DNA of 64,000 bases from Lacicoccus halitifaciens. Lineage in GTDB: Bacteria > Bacillota > Bacilli > Staphylococcales > Salinicoccaceae. The position numbers were made by a program, and so were the translations under genes. The DNA lies in NCBI RefSeq assembly GCF_040544485.1, contig NZ_JBDZDV010000004.1:1-64000 (forward strand), given 5' to 3'. Shown here piece by piece: positions 1 to 8,165 of this stretch (the stretch's first letter is position 1; each line of letters opens with the position of its first letter). The notes beneath the pieces were generated by a model. The model saw only the letters and a program-made list of their open reading frames with translations. It did no database searches and was not told the DNA's origin.

Positions 1-314
1 GCCTCAACTGCTTCCATAATGGAAGACTTCTTTTATCGGAATTAACGTTGACATATTGTCATTCAGTTTTCAATGTTCTTTAGTGTTTTGTTTTTTTGCT
101 GTGTTGCTTAAATATCTTAACATAGCTTTTATTTCTTTGCAACAGTAATTTAATATGAATTTAACAAAATTAATATTTGATTTTCTGCTGCGTTGCTTAG
201 CTCTTTAAGCGACTTTTATAGAATACCAAGTTTCCGGATGAACGTCAACAACTTCCCCACATCTTTTATTGTACTTTTACAAACCACCCTCTTGATCTCT
301 TCTTCCGCTGTATA
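1..314. other. Left-edge AT-rich intergenic DNA, rRNA-spacer-like at its start
   Basis: No gene is supported here. Bases about 35-85 (CGGAATTAACGTTGACATAT and onward, including ATTCAGTTTT) resemble, from memory, the spacer that follows 16S rRNA in staphylococcal operons. This may mean an rRNA operon lies just outside the window, or that a spacer remnant sits here. A direct repeat, TGCTGTGTTGCTTA near 97 and TGCTGCGTTGCTTA near 187, is also visible. No rRNA or tRNA gene body can be recognised. Confidence 0.35.
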
Positions 315-350
315 TAAAAAACCGCCCGGCGCCTGCAGAGGCACCGGGCG
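315..350 (-). terminator. Terminator after kbaA
   Basis: GC-rich hairpin with arms CGCCCGGTGCC and GGCGCCGGGCG in minus-strand sense, followed by GTTTTTT. It lies just past the kbaA stop and closes the mrp-kbaA unit. Confidence 0.85.
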
Positions 351-359
351 TAAGGCATG

Positions 360-1145
360 TCACCGTTCTTTGACGCTGCCCCTTTTGCGGTTCTTGACCG
401 CCTTCTTCTCATCGTTTTTCGCTTTCTTCTTCTGTTGCTTTGCAATTTTTTCCTGACGGGCTTTATCATCCCGCTCTTTTCTCAGTTCCGCACGCTTCTT
501 ATCATTGATATCACTTTTGGTGATCCTTCCGCGTGCCTCCTTCTCCTGCTGTGATGCCTCTATGTAGTCCGGCAGCTTGATAAGCTGATATGCATTCATC
601 ACAAGGATTGCGAATACGGATCTGAAAATCCAGGACGTGTCATCCACCACAATGAAAGGTATCATTGTGATCGCTGTGATGAAAACCATGAAGAATAATG
701 AAGGTATGAAGACGTTCGCCTCTTTGACCTGCTGATTCTTATACCTTGCCACAAGGACACCGAATACAATCATCATGATCGGTATCCACATGAAGCCCCA
801 AACGGAACCCTGATCCACACCCACTTCATAAAACCTGAAATAGAAGAGGTCAAAGATTGCATAGATTATGAGCAGCAGCTGGATGTACGGCCAGAAACTT
901 CTGAATATCCCCATACCAAGCGGATGGACGAACAGGTATACGAAAAATGCCACCTGACTGATCGTCGCTATCAACAGACCGAAGGTGATGAACCAGACCA
1001 GACCTGCCAGAAATTCACCGATTTCACCTCTGAACAGGTAACTCGTGACATTTTCATATTCCAGGATCAGGCTGATGACGGTCGATATGACCGTCCCGAT
1101 GAGTAAAGTAGTAAAATAAAACTTAACCAGATATTTTGATGTCAT
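360..1145 (-). CDS. kbaA: KinB-signalling pathway activation protein KbaA family
   Basis: A 261-residue membrane protein. About six hydrophobic segments fill residues 5-195 and a strongly basic, charged tail of about 60 residues (rich in K, R, E) ends the protein on the cytoplasmic side. This layout and sequence match the KbaA family, which in Bacillus subtilis is needed for activation of the sporulation kinase KinB. Staphylococcaceae do not sporulate, so the role here is unknown. It sits 14 bp downstream of mrp on the same strand and ends in a strong terminator, so the two are probably cotranscribed. The basic tail may bind RNA or membrane lipid, which is a guess. Confidence 0.8.
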   Translation of the reverse strand: MTSKYLVKFYFTTLLIGTVISTVISLILEYENVTSYLFRGEIGEFLAGLVWFITFGLLIATISQVAFFVYLFVHPLGMGIFRSFWPYIQLLLIIYAIFDLFYFRFYEVGVDQGSVWGFMWIPIMMIVFGVLVARYKNQQVKEANVFIPSLFFMVFITAITMIPFIVVDDTSWIFRSVFAILVMNAYQLIKLPDYIEASQQEKEARGRITKSDINDKKRAELRKERDDKARQEKIAKQQKKKAKNDEKKAVKNRKRGSVKER

Positions 1146-1159
1146 GACACTTTCTCCTA

Positions 1160-2209
1160 CTAGTCATTACTCTGTTCGATGATGTTGTTGGCTATATTTC
1201 TGTAGATCTCGCTGATTTCGCCTTCTTTATAGATGGATGGTGCGAAATCGTCGTGATCCCACTTCGGCTGACCGAGCGGCACTTGTCCGAGCAGTGGCAC
1301 TTCGAGGTCTGCGGCGAGCTTTTCTCCACCGCCCGTACCGAATACGTACTCTCTCTGACCTGTCGTTTCACTTTCGAAGTAGCTCATGTTTTCAATGACA
1401 CCGATGATTTCATGGTCAGTATGAAGTGCCATGGAACCTGCACGTGCTGCAACGAATGCTGCAGTAGGATGCGGTGTCGTGACGATGATTTCTTTACTGG
1501 ACGGGAGCATCTGATGGACATCAAGTGCGATGTCGCCTGTTCCAGGCGGCAGGTCGAGGATCAGATAGTCCAGTTCGCCCCACTGCACTTCATTGAAGAA
1601 GCTCGTCAGCATTTTACCGAGCATCGGCCCGCGCCAGATGACAGGTGTGTTCTCCTCCACGAAGAACGCCATGGAGATGACTTGAACGCCGTAACGGTTT
1701 ACAGGGATGATCTTTTCCCCTTCAACGGCAGGTTTCTCCATTATACCCATCATATCCGGTACACTGAACCCGTATATATCCGCATCGATGATGCCGACTT
1801 TTTTGCCGGCATTTGCAAGTGAGACGGCAATGTTGACCGCAACCGTCGATTTGCCGACGCCGCCTTTGCCGGAAGCGATGGCAATGAACTCCGTCTTGCC
1901 GTCGTTGATCTTGCTTTCTATCTCGGAGGCTTCGCTGCCCCTGTGCTCATTGATCAGGTCATCTTCCAACTCCTCAAAGCGGATCCCGACTGTGGCAAAA
2001 CCTTTTTCTTTGAGCAGGTCGACCACCGTCATCTGCAGGTCCAGCTGTTCCTGGCCGCCCATGCGTCCAATGGCAAGCTTGACACTGACGTGTTCCTTCT
2101 CTTCTTTCACCTTGACTTCGACGATCCCTTCAGTGTCCTTCAGAGGGACATTCAGTATTGGATCGTTGATTTCACCGAGAAGCTCTTCTACTTCTTTATT
2201 TGATAGCAT
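1160..2209 (-). CDS. mrp: Mrp/SalA-type P-loop ATPase
   Basis: A 349-residue Mrp/NBP35-family protein. Residues 1-90 form the MIP18/DUF59-like N-terminal domain and residues 108 onward the deviant Walker A ATPase domain (GKGGVGKST at about 114-122; DLPPGTGD later). Many family members carry or insert Fe-S clusters using a C-terminal CxxC. Here the matching stretch reads ENMSYFESETTG, without cysteines, as I recall for the Bacillus SalA type that acts in gene regulation. The start is supported by AAAGGAG 7 bp upstream. It is the first gene of the mrp-kbaA unit, a pairing also found in other staphylococci. Fe-S carrier activity by the usual dimer-bridging cluster looks unlikely. Confidence 0.85.
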   Translation of the reverse strand: MLSNKEVEELLGEINDPILNVPLKDTEGIVEVKVKEEKEHVSVKLAIGRMGGQEQLDLQMTVVDLLKEKGFATVGIRFEELEDDLINEHRGSEASEIESKINDGKTEFIAIASGKGGVGKSTVAVNIAVSLANAGKKVGIIDADIYGFSVPDMMGIMEKPAVEGEKIIPVNRYGVQVISMAFFVEENTPVIWRGPMLGKMLTSFFNEVQWGELDYLILDLPPGTGDIALDVHQMLPSSKEIIVTTPHPTAAFVAARAGSMALHTDHEIIGVIENMSYFESETTGQREYVFGTGGGEKLAADLEVPLLGQVPLGQPKWDHDDFAPSIYKEGEISEIYRNIANNIIEQSND

Positions 2210-2452
2210 TGTATTACTCCTTTGTCTGTAAAATTCAATATAATAATCATAACATAACCACTATATAATAATTTAAGAATTAACCTTGAATTTATGATAA
2301 GTCCACGAATTTTTCTTTATCATCCATCTCATCAAACGGAAAAAACCTCCATTGAAGAATTTAAAATATTCTAACTTCATATTGCCTTTTGCCTTTAGTT
2401 CTAATAATATTTATTTAAGTTCCAAAAAAACTAAATATTGGGGATGAGATGT

Positions 2453-3829
2453 ATGGAAATGATTACAACAATATCCGACTTCCTCTGGGGTTACCCGATC
2501 ATCATTGCACTTTTGGTCGTGAGTGTGTATCTGACATTCCGGCTGAAATTCTTCCAGTTCAGAAGACCGCTTTACATATTTCAGCAGACCATCGGACAGG
2601 TCGGTAAAAAGACGCGGGGCAAGGGGACCGTCACACCGTTTCAGACACTGACCATCGCGCTGTCTTCCACAATCGGTGCCGCCAACATCGTCGGGGTGCC
2701 TGTTGCAATCATGCTCGGGGGCCCGGGCGCATTGTTCTGGATGTGGGTCATCGCTTTCATCGGCATGGCCCTGAAATTCGGGGAAACCGCACTCGGTGTC
2801 CATTACCGTGAGAAAAACGCCCTCGGGGAATATGTCGGCGGTCCCATGTACTACATGCAGAAAGGAATCAAATGGCCGATGATCGGGAAGATCCTCGCCG
2901 TCTGGTACGCGTTCTTCCTGATGATAGAACTGATACCGAGCATCATGGTGCAGAGCAACTCCGTTGCAAGCACCATCACCGACAGCTTCTCCATACCACC
3001 GATATTCACCGGCATATTCATCGCCATATTCGCGGGCATCGTCGTTTTCGGCGGCGTCAGGCGCATCGGCCGGGTCACTTCCTATCTCGTTCCTGTGATG
3101 GCTTTATTATATATCATCGCAGGGCTCATCATCATTTTCATCCATGTTGATATGGTGCCTGAAATTTTCGCACTTATCTTCACGGAAGCTTTCAATCCGA
3201 CCGCCGCGCTCGGCGGAGGCGCCGGTGTGGTCCTCGCGGAATCAATCCGCTGGGGATTTGCGCGCGGCATATACAGTAACGAAGCCGGGCTCGGTACATC
3301 ACCGATCGCCCATGCGGCTGCACAGACCGACCACCCAATCAGGCAGGCGTTCTGGGCGGTCATCCAGATTGTCGTCGACACACTCATCATCTGTACCATC
3401 ACCGGATTCGTCGTATTGATTACAGGTGTATGGCAGCACGGCGACGCTCATGAGGACAGCGTACGTGAAGCACTGACTGCACGCGCGTTCGAGGAGACAT
3501 TCGACACCATCGGCAGCAGCGTGGTGGCCTTGGCTTTAGTATTATTCGTCTTCTCCACAATCACAGTCGTCATCTTTTACGGCGCAAGGCAGGCGGAGTT
3601 TTTATTCGGATTATGGGCCGGAACGGCCATCAAGGTCGTCTACATCATTTCAATCGTTATCGGTGCTGTCGGCGGGGCGACCTTCTTATGGTCACTGCTC
3701 GACCTCACACTGTTCTTTGTAGTGTTGCCGAACTTGATTGCGGTGCTGCTGTTGTCACCTAAAATTATTCAGCTGTACAACGAATTCTTCCATACTGAAG
3801 GCAAATATTATAAAAAAGATATTGAATAA
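2453..3829 (+). CDS. Sodium/alanine (glycine) symporter, AgcS family
   Basis: Integral membrane carrier of about 458 residues with some 10-11 hydrophobic segments. It carries the AgcS signature block: IGAANIVGV, then GGPGALFWMW and GGPMYYMQKG. The family imports alanine or glycine with Na+. I choose the ATG at 2453 because GGGG at 2440-2443 gives good ribosome-binding spacing; a TTG at 2438 is also in frame. It converges on the opine-dehydrogenase operon and shares its terminator. A second, only distantly similar AgcS carrier lies at 37212-38771. The substrate could be an amino acid other than alanine. Confidence 0.88.
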   Translation: MEMITTISDFLWGYPIIIALLVVSVYLTFRLKFFQFRRPLYIFQQTIGQVGKKTRGKGTVTPFQTLTIALSSTIGAANIVGVPVAIMLGGPGALFWMWVIAFIGMALKFGETALGVHYREKNALGEYVGGPMYYMQKGIKWPMIGKILAVWYAFFLMIELIPSIMVQSNSVASTITDSFSIPPIFTGIFIAIFAGIVVFGGVRRIGRVTSYLVPVMALLYIIAGLIIIFIHVDMVPEIFALIFTEAFNPTAALGGGAGVVLAESIRWGFARGIYSNEAGLGTSPIAHAAAQTDHPIRQAFWAVIQIVVDTLIICTITGFVVLITGVWQHGDAHEDSVREALTARAFEETFDTIGSSVVALALVLFVFSTITVVIFYGARQAEFLFGLWAGTAIKVVYIISIVIGAVGGATFLWSLLDLTLFFVVLPNLIAVLLLSPKIIQLYNEFFHTEGKYYKKDIE

Positions 3830-3843
3830 AAAGTTCACACATG

Positions 3844-3887
3844 AAAAACCCGTACACCGTCCCTTAGGGACTGCGTACGGGTTTTTT
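3844..3887. terminator. Bidirectional terminator
   Basis: Perfect-looking hairpin AACCCGTAC...GTACGGGTT with an inner GTCCCTTAGGGAC, A-rich on the left and TTTTTT on the right, between the AgcS gene and the convergent opine-dehydrogenase gene. Confidence 0.9.
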
Positions 3888-3897
3888 GTTGTTTCGT

Positions 3898-4977
3898 TCA
3901 TCCGGTCATGACCTGGTTCAGTTCTTCGGCGTCTTTGATCTCGATGCCGAGCTTGTCCAGTGTAAGGCCGATTTTAAAGTAGTCCCTCTCAAGAAGGACG
4001 CCCGTCAGTGTGATGACCGCATCCATCACCGGCGTCTCCACACCGACCGCATCACCGATGCTTGCCCACAGGACGAGGCCGCTTTCGACGTCTTCGGTGA
4101 TATAACGGTTTTCCAGATGTGTCGGACCGAGTATATCCCTGAGCATCGGGGATTCATTGAACTGCTTCAGCAGTGGCTTGCCTTCTTCGAAGTATCCGCT
4201 GCGCACGCTGCGCGCCGATTTGTCGACCGCGTCATAGCCGAGCTTCCTGCATATTTCCTGACGTTCCTCATCTATCTTGTGCACCACGTTGACCGTATGT
4301 TCAGTGATGCCTTCCTTGTATAAGTAGAAACTGTCGCCGGCATAGTCGATGCGGCCCGCATTGAGGATTGACGGACCGGGATGGCTTTCCGGGTTGCCGT
4401 TATTCAAAGTGACTTCAATGATGGTGTCCGCTTTGACGAAATCATACATTCCGCCGAGGACTTCCAGCATCTCATCGGTATCTTTGGCCGGGTAGGCCGC
4501 AAAGAGGTTGTATTTATTGTAGCCGATCAGGTTTGCTTCATTCGTTTCTGCATTATACCTTGAAGCATATGTCAGCGACATGGATTCGCCCACTTTGATG
4601 TCTTTGTCGATGCCCAGTTTGTCCATCACATTACGGAACCTGATGCTGCACATGGCACTCGCACTGTTGATGTAGATGTGCTGTCCGTCTTCGATATGCG
4701 GGCCGATGTTCTCAGCCACTTTTTCCACAGCTGGTGCGGGGATTGCGAGCATCAGTACATCCTGTCCACTGACCGCTTCTTTCACATCACGGGTGAATGC
4801 ATGTATTTTGACCGGTTCCCCGTTCAAAATGATTTCATTGCTTTCACTCAGTTTGCTCAAATCACTTTTCGAATCCGGGGACTGATAAAGCGTAACCGTG
4901 TACCCTTTTTTCGTCAAATCGGCCGCAGCCGTCACTCCGCCGTGTCCGGCACCAAAAATACCAACTTTTAATGTCAC
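3898..4977 (-). CDS. Octopine/opine dehydrogenase family NAD(P)-dependent enzyme
   Basis: A 359-residue protein. An N-terminal Rossmann fold (GIFGAGHGGVTAAADL, residues 6-21) is followed by the octopine-dehydrogenase C-terminal domain with the conserved segment NGNPESHPGPSILNAGR, which holds the catalytic histidine. Family members reductively condense an amino acid with a 2-oxo acid, or run the reverse reaction. The start is GTG, with AAAGGAGG lying inside the last codons of the preceding amidohydrolase gene; the upstream stop directly abuts this GTG, so translation is probably coupled. Substrate is unknown. It is not the CntM staphylopine dehydrogenase type, as no cnt nicotianamine-synthase-like or transporter genes are nearby. 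Confidence 0.85.
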   Translation of the reverse strand: MTLKVGIFGAGHGGVTAAADLTKKGYTVTLYQSPDSKSDLSKLSESNEIILNGEPVKIHAFTRDVKEAVSGQDVLMLAIPAPAVEKVAENIGPHIEDGQHIYINSASAMCSIRFRNVMDKLGIDKDIKVGESMSLTYASRYNAETNEANLIGYNKYNLFAAYPAKDTDEMLEVLGGMYDFVKADTIIEVTLNNGNPESHPGPSILNAGRIDYAGDSFYLYKEGITEHTVNVVHKIDEERQEICRKLGYDAVDKSARSVRSGYFEEGKPLLKQFNESPMLRDILGPTHLENRYITEDVESGLVLWASIGDAVGVETPVMDAVITLTGVLLERDYFKIGLTLDKLGIEIKDAEELNQVMTG

Positions 4978-6528
4978 TTAAATTCCTCCTTTTTGATAAA
5001 CCACTTCATCTTCTATAATCGTATATAAAACTTCCGCCTCCAGCAATTCGTCCGCTTCAATGTTCATGACATCCCGGTCGAACACTGCGAAATCCGCATA
5101 GTAGCCTTCTTTGATCAGGCCTGAACGGTCCCCGCGGTAGACGATTTCCGCCGCATTCTTGGTATACATTTGGAATGCCTGGAAGACGCCGACCCTTTCC
5201 CCTTCATTATATACACCCGTTTTGCCTTCCCGTGTAACCAGCGCATGGATGCCCGGAAGCGGATTGACATCCTCGATTGGTGCATCCGATCCACCGCCGA
5301 GCAGCAGCCCGTTGTCCTGCATCGTCTTGAAATTATAGAGCCGTGCAGCACGTTCTTCACCGATATAGTCCTCCACCCACGGCATGTCGGATGTCAGGAA
5401 CGTCGGCTGGACATCGCAGATGACACTCAGTCTGGACATGCGTTCAATCAAATCCTCATCGAGCAGGCTGACATGGATGAGGCGGTCGTGCAGCCCTTCC
5501 GGTGCAGGATATTTCTCAATCGCATCGAGCACCATCTCGACTGCCCTGTCACCGATCACATGGACAGCGACCGCGTCCCCGTTCCGCCTCGCTTTTTGGA
5601 CGAGCGCTCCCAGGTTTTCACTCTTATGTATCCTAAGACCACTCTCATCACTGTCTTCATACGGTTCTTTCATCAGGGCGGTCCGGCCGCCGAAGGCGCC
5701 GTCTGCGAATATTTTCATCGCATCTTTCTCTACCCAGTCCTTTTTATATTTCGGATCTTTCTCCACCATCTCTTCATAAACGGACTCATGCCTGAGCAGG
5801 TTCACCCTGAACTTCAAAGCATCCTCGCCGATCGTGTTCAAGTAGGCATTCAGCGGCACATCATTTTCACCGTAATATGCCATATCTTCGGTATGTACGC
5901 CTGTAACACCGAGTGTATACAGGTGTTCAACCGCGACCGTGATGTCATCGCTGACCGATTCGATTGTGTCTTCCACCTGGGCCGCCCTGAATTTATCGAA
6001 GGCCGTATCATACACCCAGCCTGTCAGTTCACCGTTTTCATCCCGTTCATATGAACCGCCTTCGGGATCTTCCACCGAAGCATCGATGCCGAGGGCTTCA
6101 AGGGCTTTAGTGTTGACGATGCCTGCATGCTGGCAGACCCTGGCTATGAGTGTCGGCTTATCCGTCAGTTCGTCCAGCTCATGACGGTTGATCCGGTATG
6201 CATCTTTGAAGTTATTCTCATCATATCCGAGTATCATATCCCACTTGCGGTCGGAGCTGTGATTTTTAATCAGTTCTTTTACACGATCCACATCGTCTTC
6301 ATCGTATAAAACAAGCGACTTCAGCCTTTTGCCCACCATCACGAGATGGAGGTGCGTATCGTTCAGCCCGGGCAGCATCGCACCGCCCCCAAGATCGATC
6401 ACCCGGTCAGCGTCCACATCCCCCGGATCCACTGCAATCACCCTGCCGTCCTCTGTCAGGATGCTTTCAAACACTTCATCATGAGAAGCCATGCTGTATA
6501 TCCTGCCGTTTTTATATAATGTCTTCAT
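4978..6528 (-). CDS. Amidohydrolase family 3 (YtcJ-like)
   Basis: A 516-residue metal-dependent hydrolase. The N-terminal composite beta domain leads into PGLNDTHLHL (the HxH metal motif, about residues 54-63). HVIGDRA carries another ligand histidine, and GGGSDAPIEDVNPLPGI carries the final aspartate. YtcJ-type enzymes cleave amide or related bonds in small molecules, and substrates are mostly unknown. Start ATG is preceded by AAGGAGG at 7-8 bp. It is the first gene of a two-gene operon with the opine dehydrogenase, which suggests sequential steps on an N-substituted amino acid; that link is inference. Confidence 0.85.
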   Translation of the reverse strand: MKTLYKNGRIYSMASHDEVFESILTEDGRVIAVDPGDVDADRVIDLGGGAMLPGLNDTHLHLVMVGKRLKSLVLYDEDDVDRVKELIKNHSSDRKWDMILGYDENNFKDAYRINRHELDELTDKPTLIARVCQHAGIVNTKALEALGIDASVEDPEGGSYERDENGELTGWVYDTAFDKFRAAQVEDTIESVSDDITVAVEHLYTLGVTGVHTEDMAYYGENDVPLNAYLNTIGEDALKFRVNLLRHESVYEEMVEKDPKYKKDWVEKDAMKIFADGAFGGRTALMKEPYEDSDESGLRIHKSENLGALVQKARRNGDAVAVHVIGDRAVEMVLDAIEKYPAPEGLHDRLIHVSLLDEDLIERMSRLSVICDVQPTFLTSDMPWVEDYIGEERAARLYNFKTMQDNGLLLGGGSDAPIEDVNPLPGIHALVTREGKTGVYNEGERVGVFQAFQMYTKNAAEIVYRGDRSGLIKEGYYADFAVFDRDVMNIEADELLEAEVLYTIIEDEVVYQKGGI

Positions 6529-6540
6529 AGACTGCCTCCT

Positions 6541-6577
6541 TAAAAAAATACTTCATATTAACTGTAATATGAAGTAT
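6541..6577 (-). terminator. Terminator of proC
   Basis: Perfect 13-bp inverted repeat (ATACTTCATATTA at 6548-6560, TAATATGAAGTAT at 6565-6577, 4-base loop) followed on the minus strand by a run of T. It lies between proC and the amidohydrolase start, so the opine operon needs its own promoter nearby. Confidence 0.85.
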
Positions 6578-6583
6578 CGCTTA

Positions 6584-7393
6584 TCATTCATCCTCATCCT
6601 GGCTCAGCTCTTCGCTGCGGCTTGCTGCAGCATTCAGGGTCGTGACCAATATCTTCTTCAGGCCCTCGCCGTCCAGGGCATTGAGGCCTGCTTCCGTCGT
6701 ACCGTGCTTCGACGTGATATTCTTACGCAGATCACTGAAGGACAGCTCTGAATCTTCGACCATCTTGCCTGCACCGATGACGAGGTTCCTTGTCAAAAAC
6801 ATCGCCTCTTCTTCATCGAAGCCGAGTTCCATCAGGCTTTCTGCATACATTTCATATATATAATAGAGGAAAGCGGAACCTGAGCCCGTCGCAGCGGTGA
6901 TGTTATGCATCTCATCTTCCCCGACAGTGACGGTGGTGCCGAAACTCTCCATCAGTTCTATCAGTTCATCCCTGTCCGTAAAGTTTTCGGAATATGATAT
7001 GCCGTTCACTGAATGGCGGACCATTGCATTGGTATTCGGCATGATTCTCGCAATCGGGTTTTCAGTTTTGAGTTCCCGCCGGATTGTCTTGATCTGGGTC
7101 CCTGCCATGACTGAAACGACTTTTGTCTTCGGTTCAAGATACGGCCTGATCCGTTCCGCAACAGCAGGAAAACTCTGCGGTTTACTCGCGAGTATCACGT
7201 AATCTGCATCTTTCAGCAATTCCTGGTCATCATAAGAAACGTTGACGCCCAGTTTTTCTTTAAAGAACATGATTTTCTCCTGCATGCTTCTGCTGGTCAA
7301 GTATATATCAGAAGGCTCGACAACACGATTTTCTATCATGCCGATAAAAATCGCACTTGCCATGTTTCCTGCACCGTAAAAGACAATCTTCAT
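6584..7393 (-). CDS. proC: Pyrroline-5-carboxylate reductase
   Basis: A 269-residue cytosolic enzyme that reduces 1-pyrroline-5-carboxylate to proline with NAD(P)H, the last step of proline synthesis. Seen: Rossmann motif FYGAGNMASAIF at the N-terminus, MPNTNAMV in the middle, and the C-terminal dimerisation segment with TGSGSAFLY and HGTTEAGLNAL. Length is typical. I choose ATG 7393 (GGAG 8 bp upstream) over the TTG one codon earlier. It is a single gene with its own hairpin terminator. Proline is a common compatible solute, which would fit a salt-tolerant host. Confidence 0.93.
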   Translation of the reverse strand: MKIVFYGAGNMASAIFIGMIENRVVEPSDIYLTSRSMQEKIMFFKEKLGVNVSYDDQELLKDADYVILASKPQSFPAVAERIRPYLEPKTKVVSVMAGTQIKTIRRELKTENPIARIMPNTNAMVRHSVNGISYSENFTDRDELIELMESFGTTVTVGEDEMHNITAATGSGSAFLYYIYEMYAESLMELGFDEEEAMFLTRNLVIGAGKMVEDSELSFSDLRKNITSKHGTTEAGLNALDGEGLKKILVTTLNAAASRSEELSQDEDE

Positions 7394-7469
7394 CAAATCA
7401 ACTCCATAAATATTTTTGACCCAGGCTTCATCTTAACAAACTGATTGGAAATGTGAAGGTTAATCCTCA

Positions 7470-8165
7470 TTAAATATAAAATACGATGGCGACGTAATGC
7501 ATTGCACTTGCAGCGATGATGAAGAAATGCCATATCATATGAAAGTATTTACGCTCTTTCTGAGAATAAAACCATGCACCCACCGTATAACTGATGCCCC
7601 CGAGCGCAATCAGGCTGATGAATACCCAGTTCGTCTCACTGATGATCAGCGGCGCGAACAATACGGCCATCCAGCCCATCAGAAGATAAAAGATCATGCT
7701 GACCCTGGAGCTGACTTTCGGGCTCAACACTTTATACAGTATGCCGCCCACGGCCGCGGTCCATTGGATGATGAGTGTGAAAGTCCCCCAGAACCCGCCG
7801 ATGACGGAAATTGCGATCGGTGTGTATGTACCTGCGATTGCAACGTAGATCAGACTGTGGTCAAGCAGGCGCATGATGTATTTGTGCCTGGTGTTGTGCG
7901 GCACGGAGTGGTACAGCGTCGAGGTGAGGAACATGAACAGTATGCTGATGACATAGATGGATCCGCCGACGGCATGCGCCGTCCCGCCCTCCAGGTACAT
8001 GTACACGGATGTGAACGGCAGCAGCATGATGAAGATGATCGCCGCCACCCCGTGACTCACACTGTTGCCGACTTCCTCCCCGAAAGATAACGGGATCATA
8101 TGGCGCATCGTGCTCTTGTGCGCTTTCTCGTTGTATGCCTTGACCGTCCCGTCATTTTTAGCCAT
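7470..8165 (-). CDS. trhA: Hemolysin III / TrhA family membrane protein
   Basis: A 231-residue protein with seven hydrophobic segments and the PAQR/hemolysin III motifs: FGEEVGNSVSHG near residues 28-39, TSTLYHSVP, RLLDHSLIYVAIAGTYTP, and a C-terminal WHFFIIAASAMHY with metal-ligand-type histidines. The bacterial family affects membrane homeostasis; the hemolysin name is historic. Its ATG overlaps the uridylyltransferase stop (TGATG), so the two are translationally linked in the sqdB-to-trhA run. Confidence 0.88.
   Translation of the reverse strand: MAKNDGTVKAYNEKAHKSTMRHMIPLSFGEEVGNSVSHGVAAIIFIMLLPFTSVYMYLEGGTAHAVGGSIYVISILFMFLTSTLYHSVPHNTRHKYIMRLLDHSLIYVAIAGTYTPIAISVIGGFWGTFTLIIQWTAAVGGILYKVLSPKVSSRVSMIFYLLMGWMAVLFAPLIISETNWVFISLIALGGISYTVGAWFYSQKERKYFHMIWHFFIIAASAMHYVAIVFYI

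Noticed and set aside
1..360. tRNA or 5S rRNA gene at the left edge
   Set aside because: No cloverleaf, T-loop GTTCRAN pattern or 5S core could be found.
5170..6054. 294-residue open frame opposite the amidohydrolase
   Set aside because: Antisense shadow of a well-supported gene; composition and lack of a start signal argue against coding.
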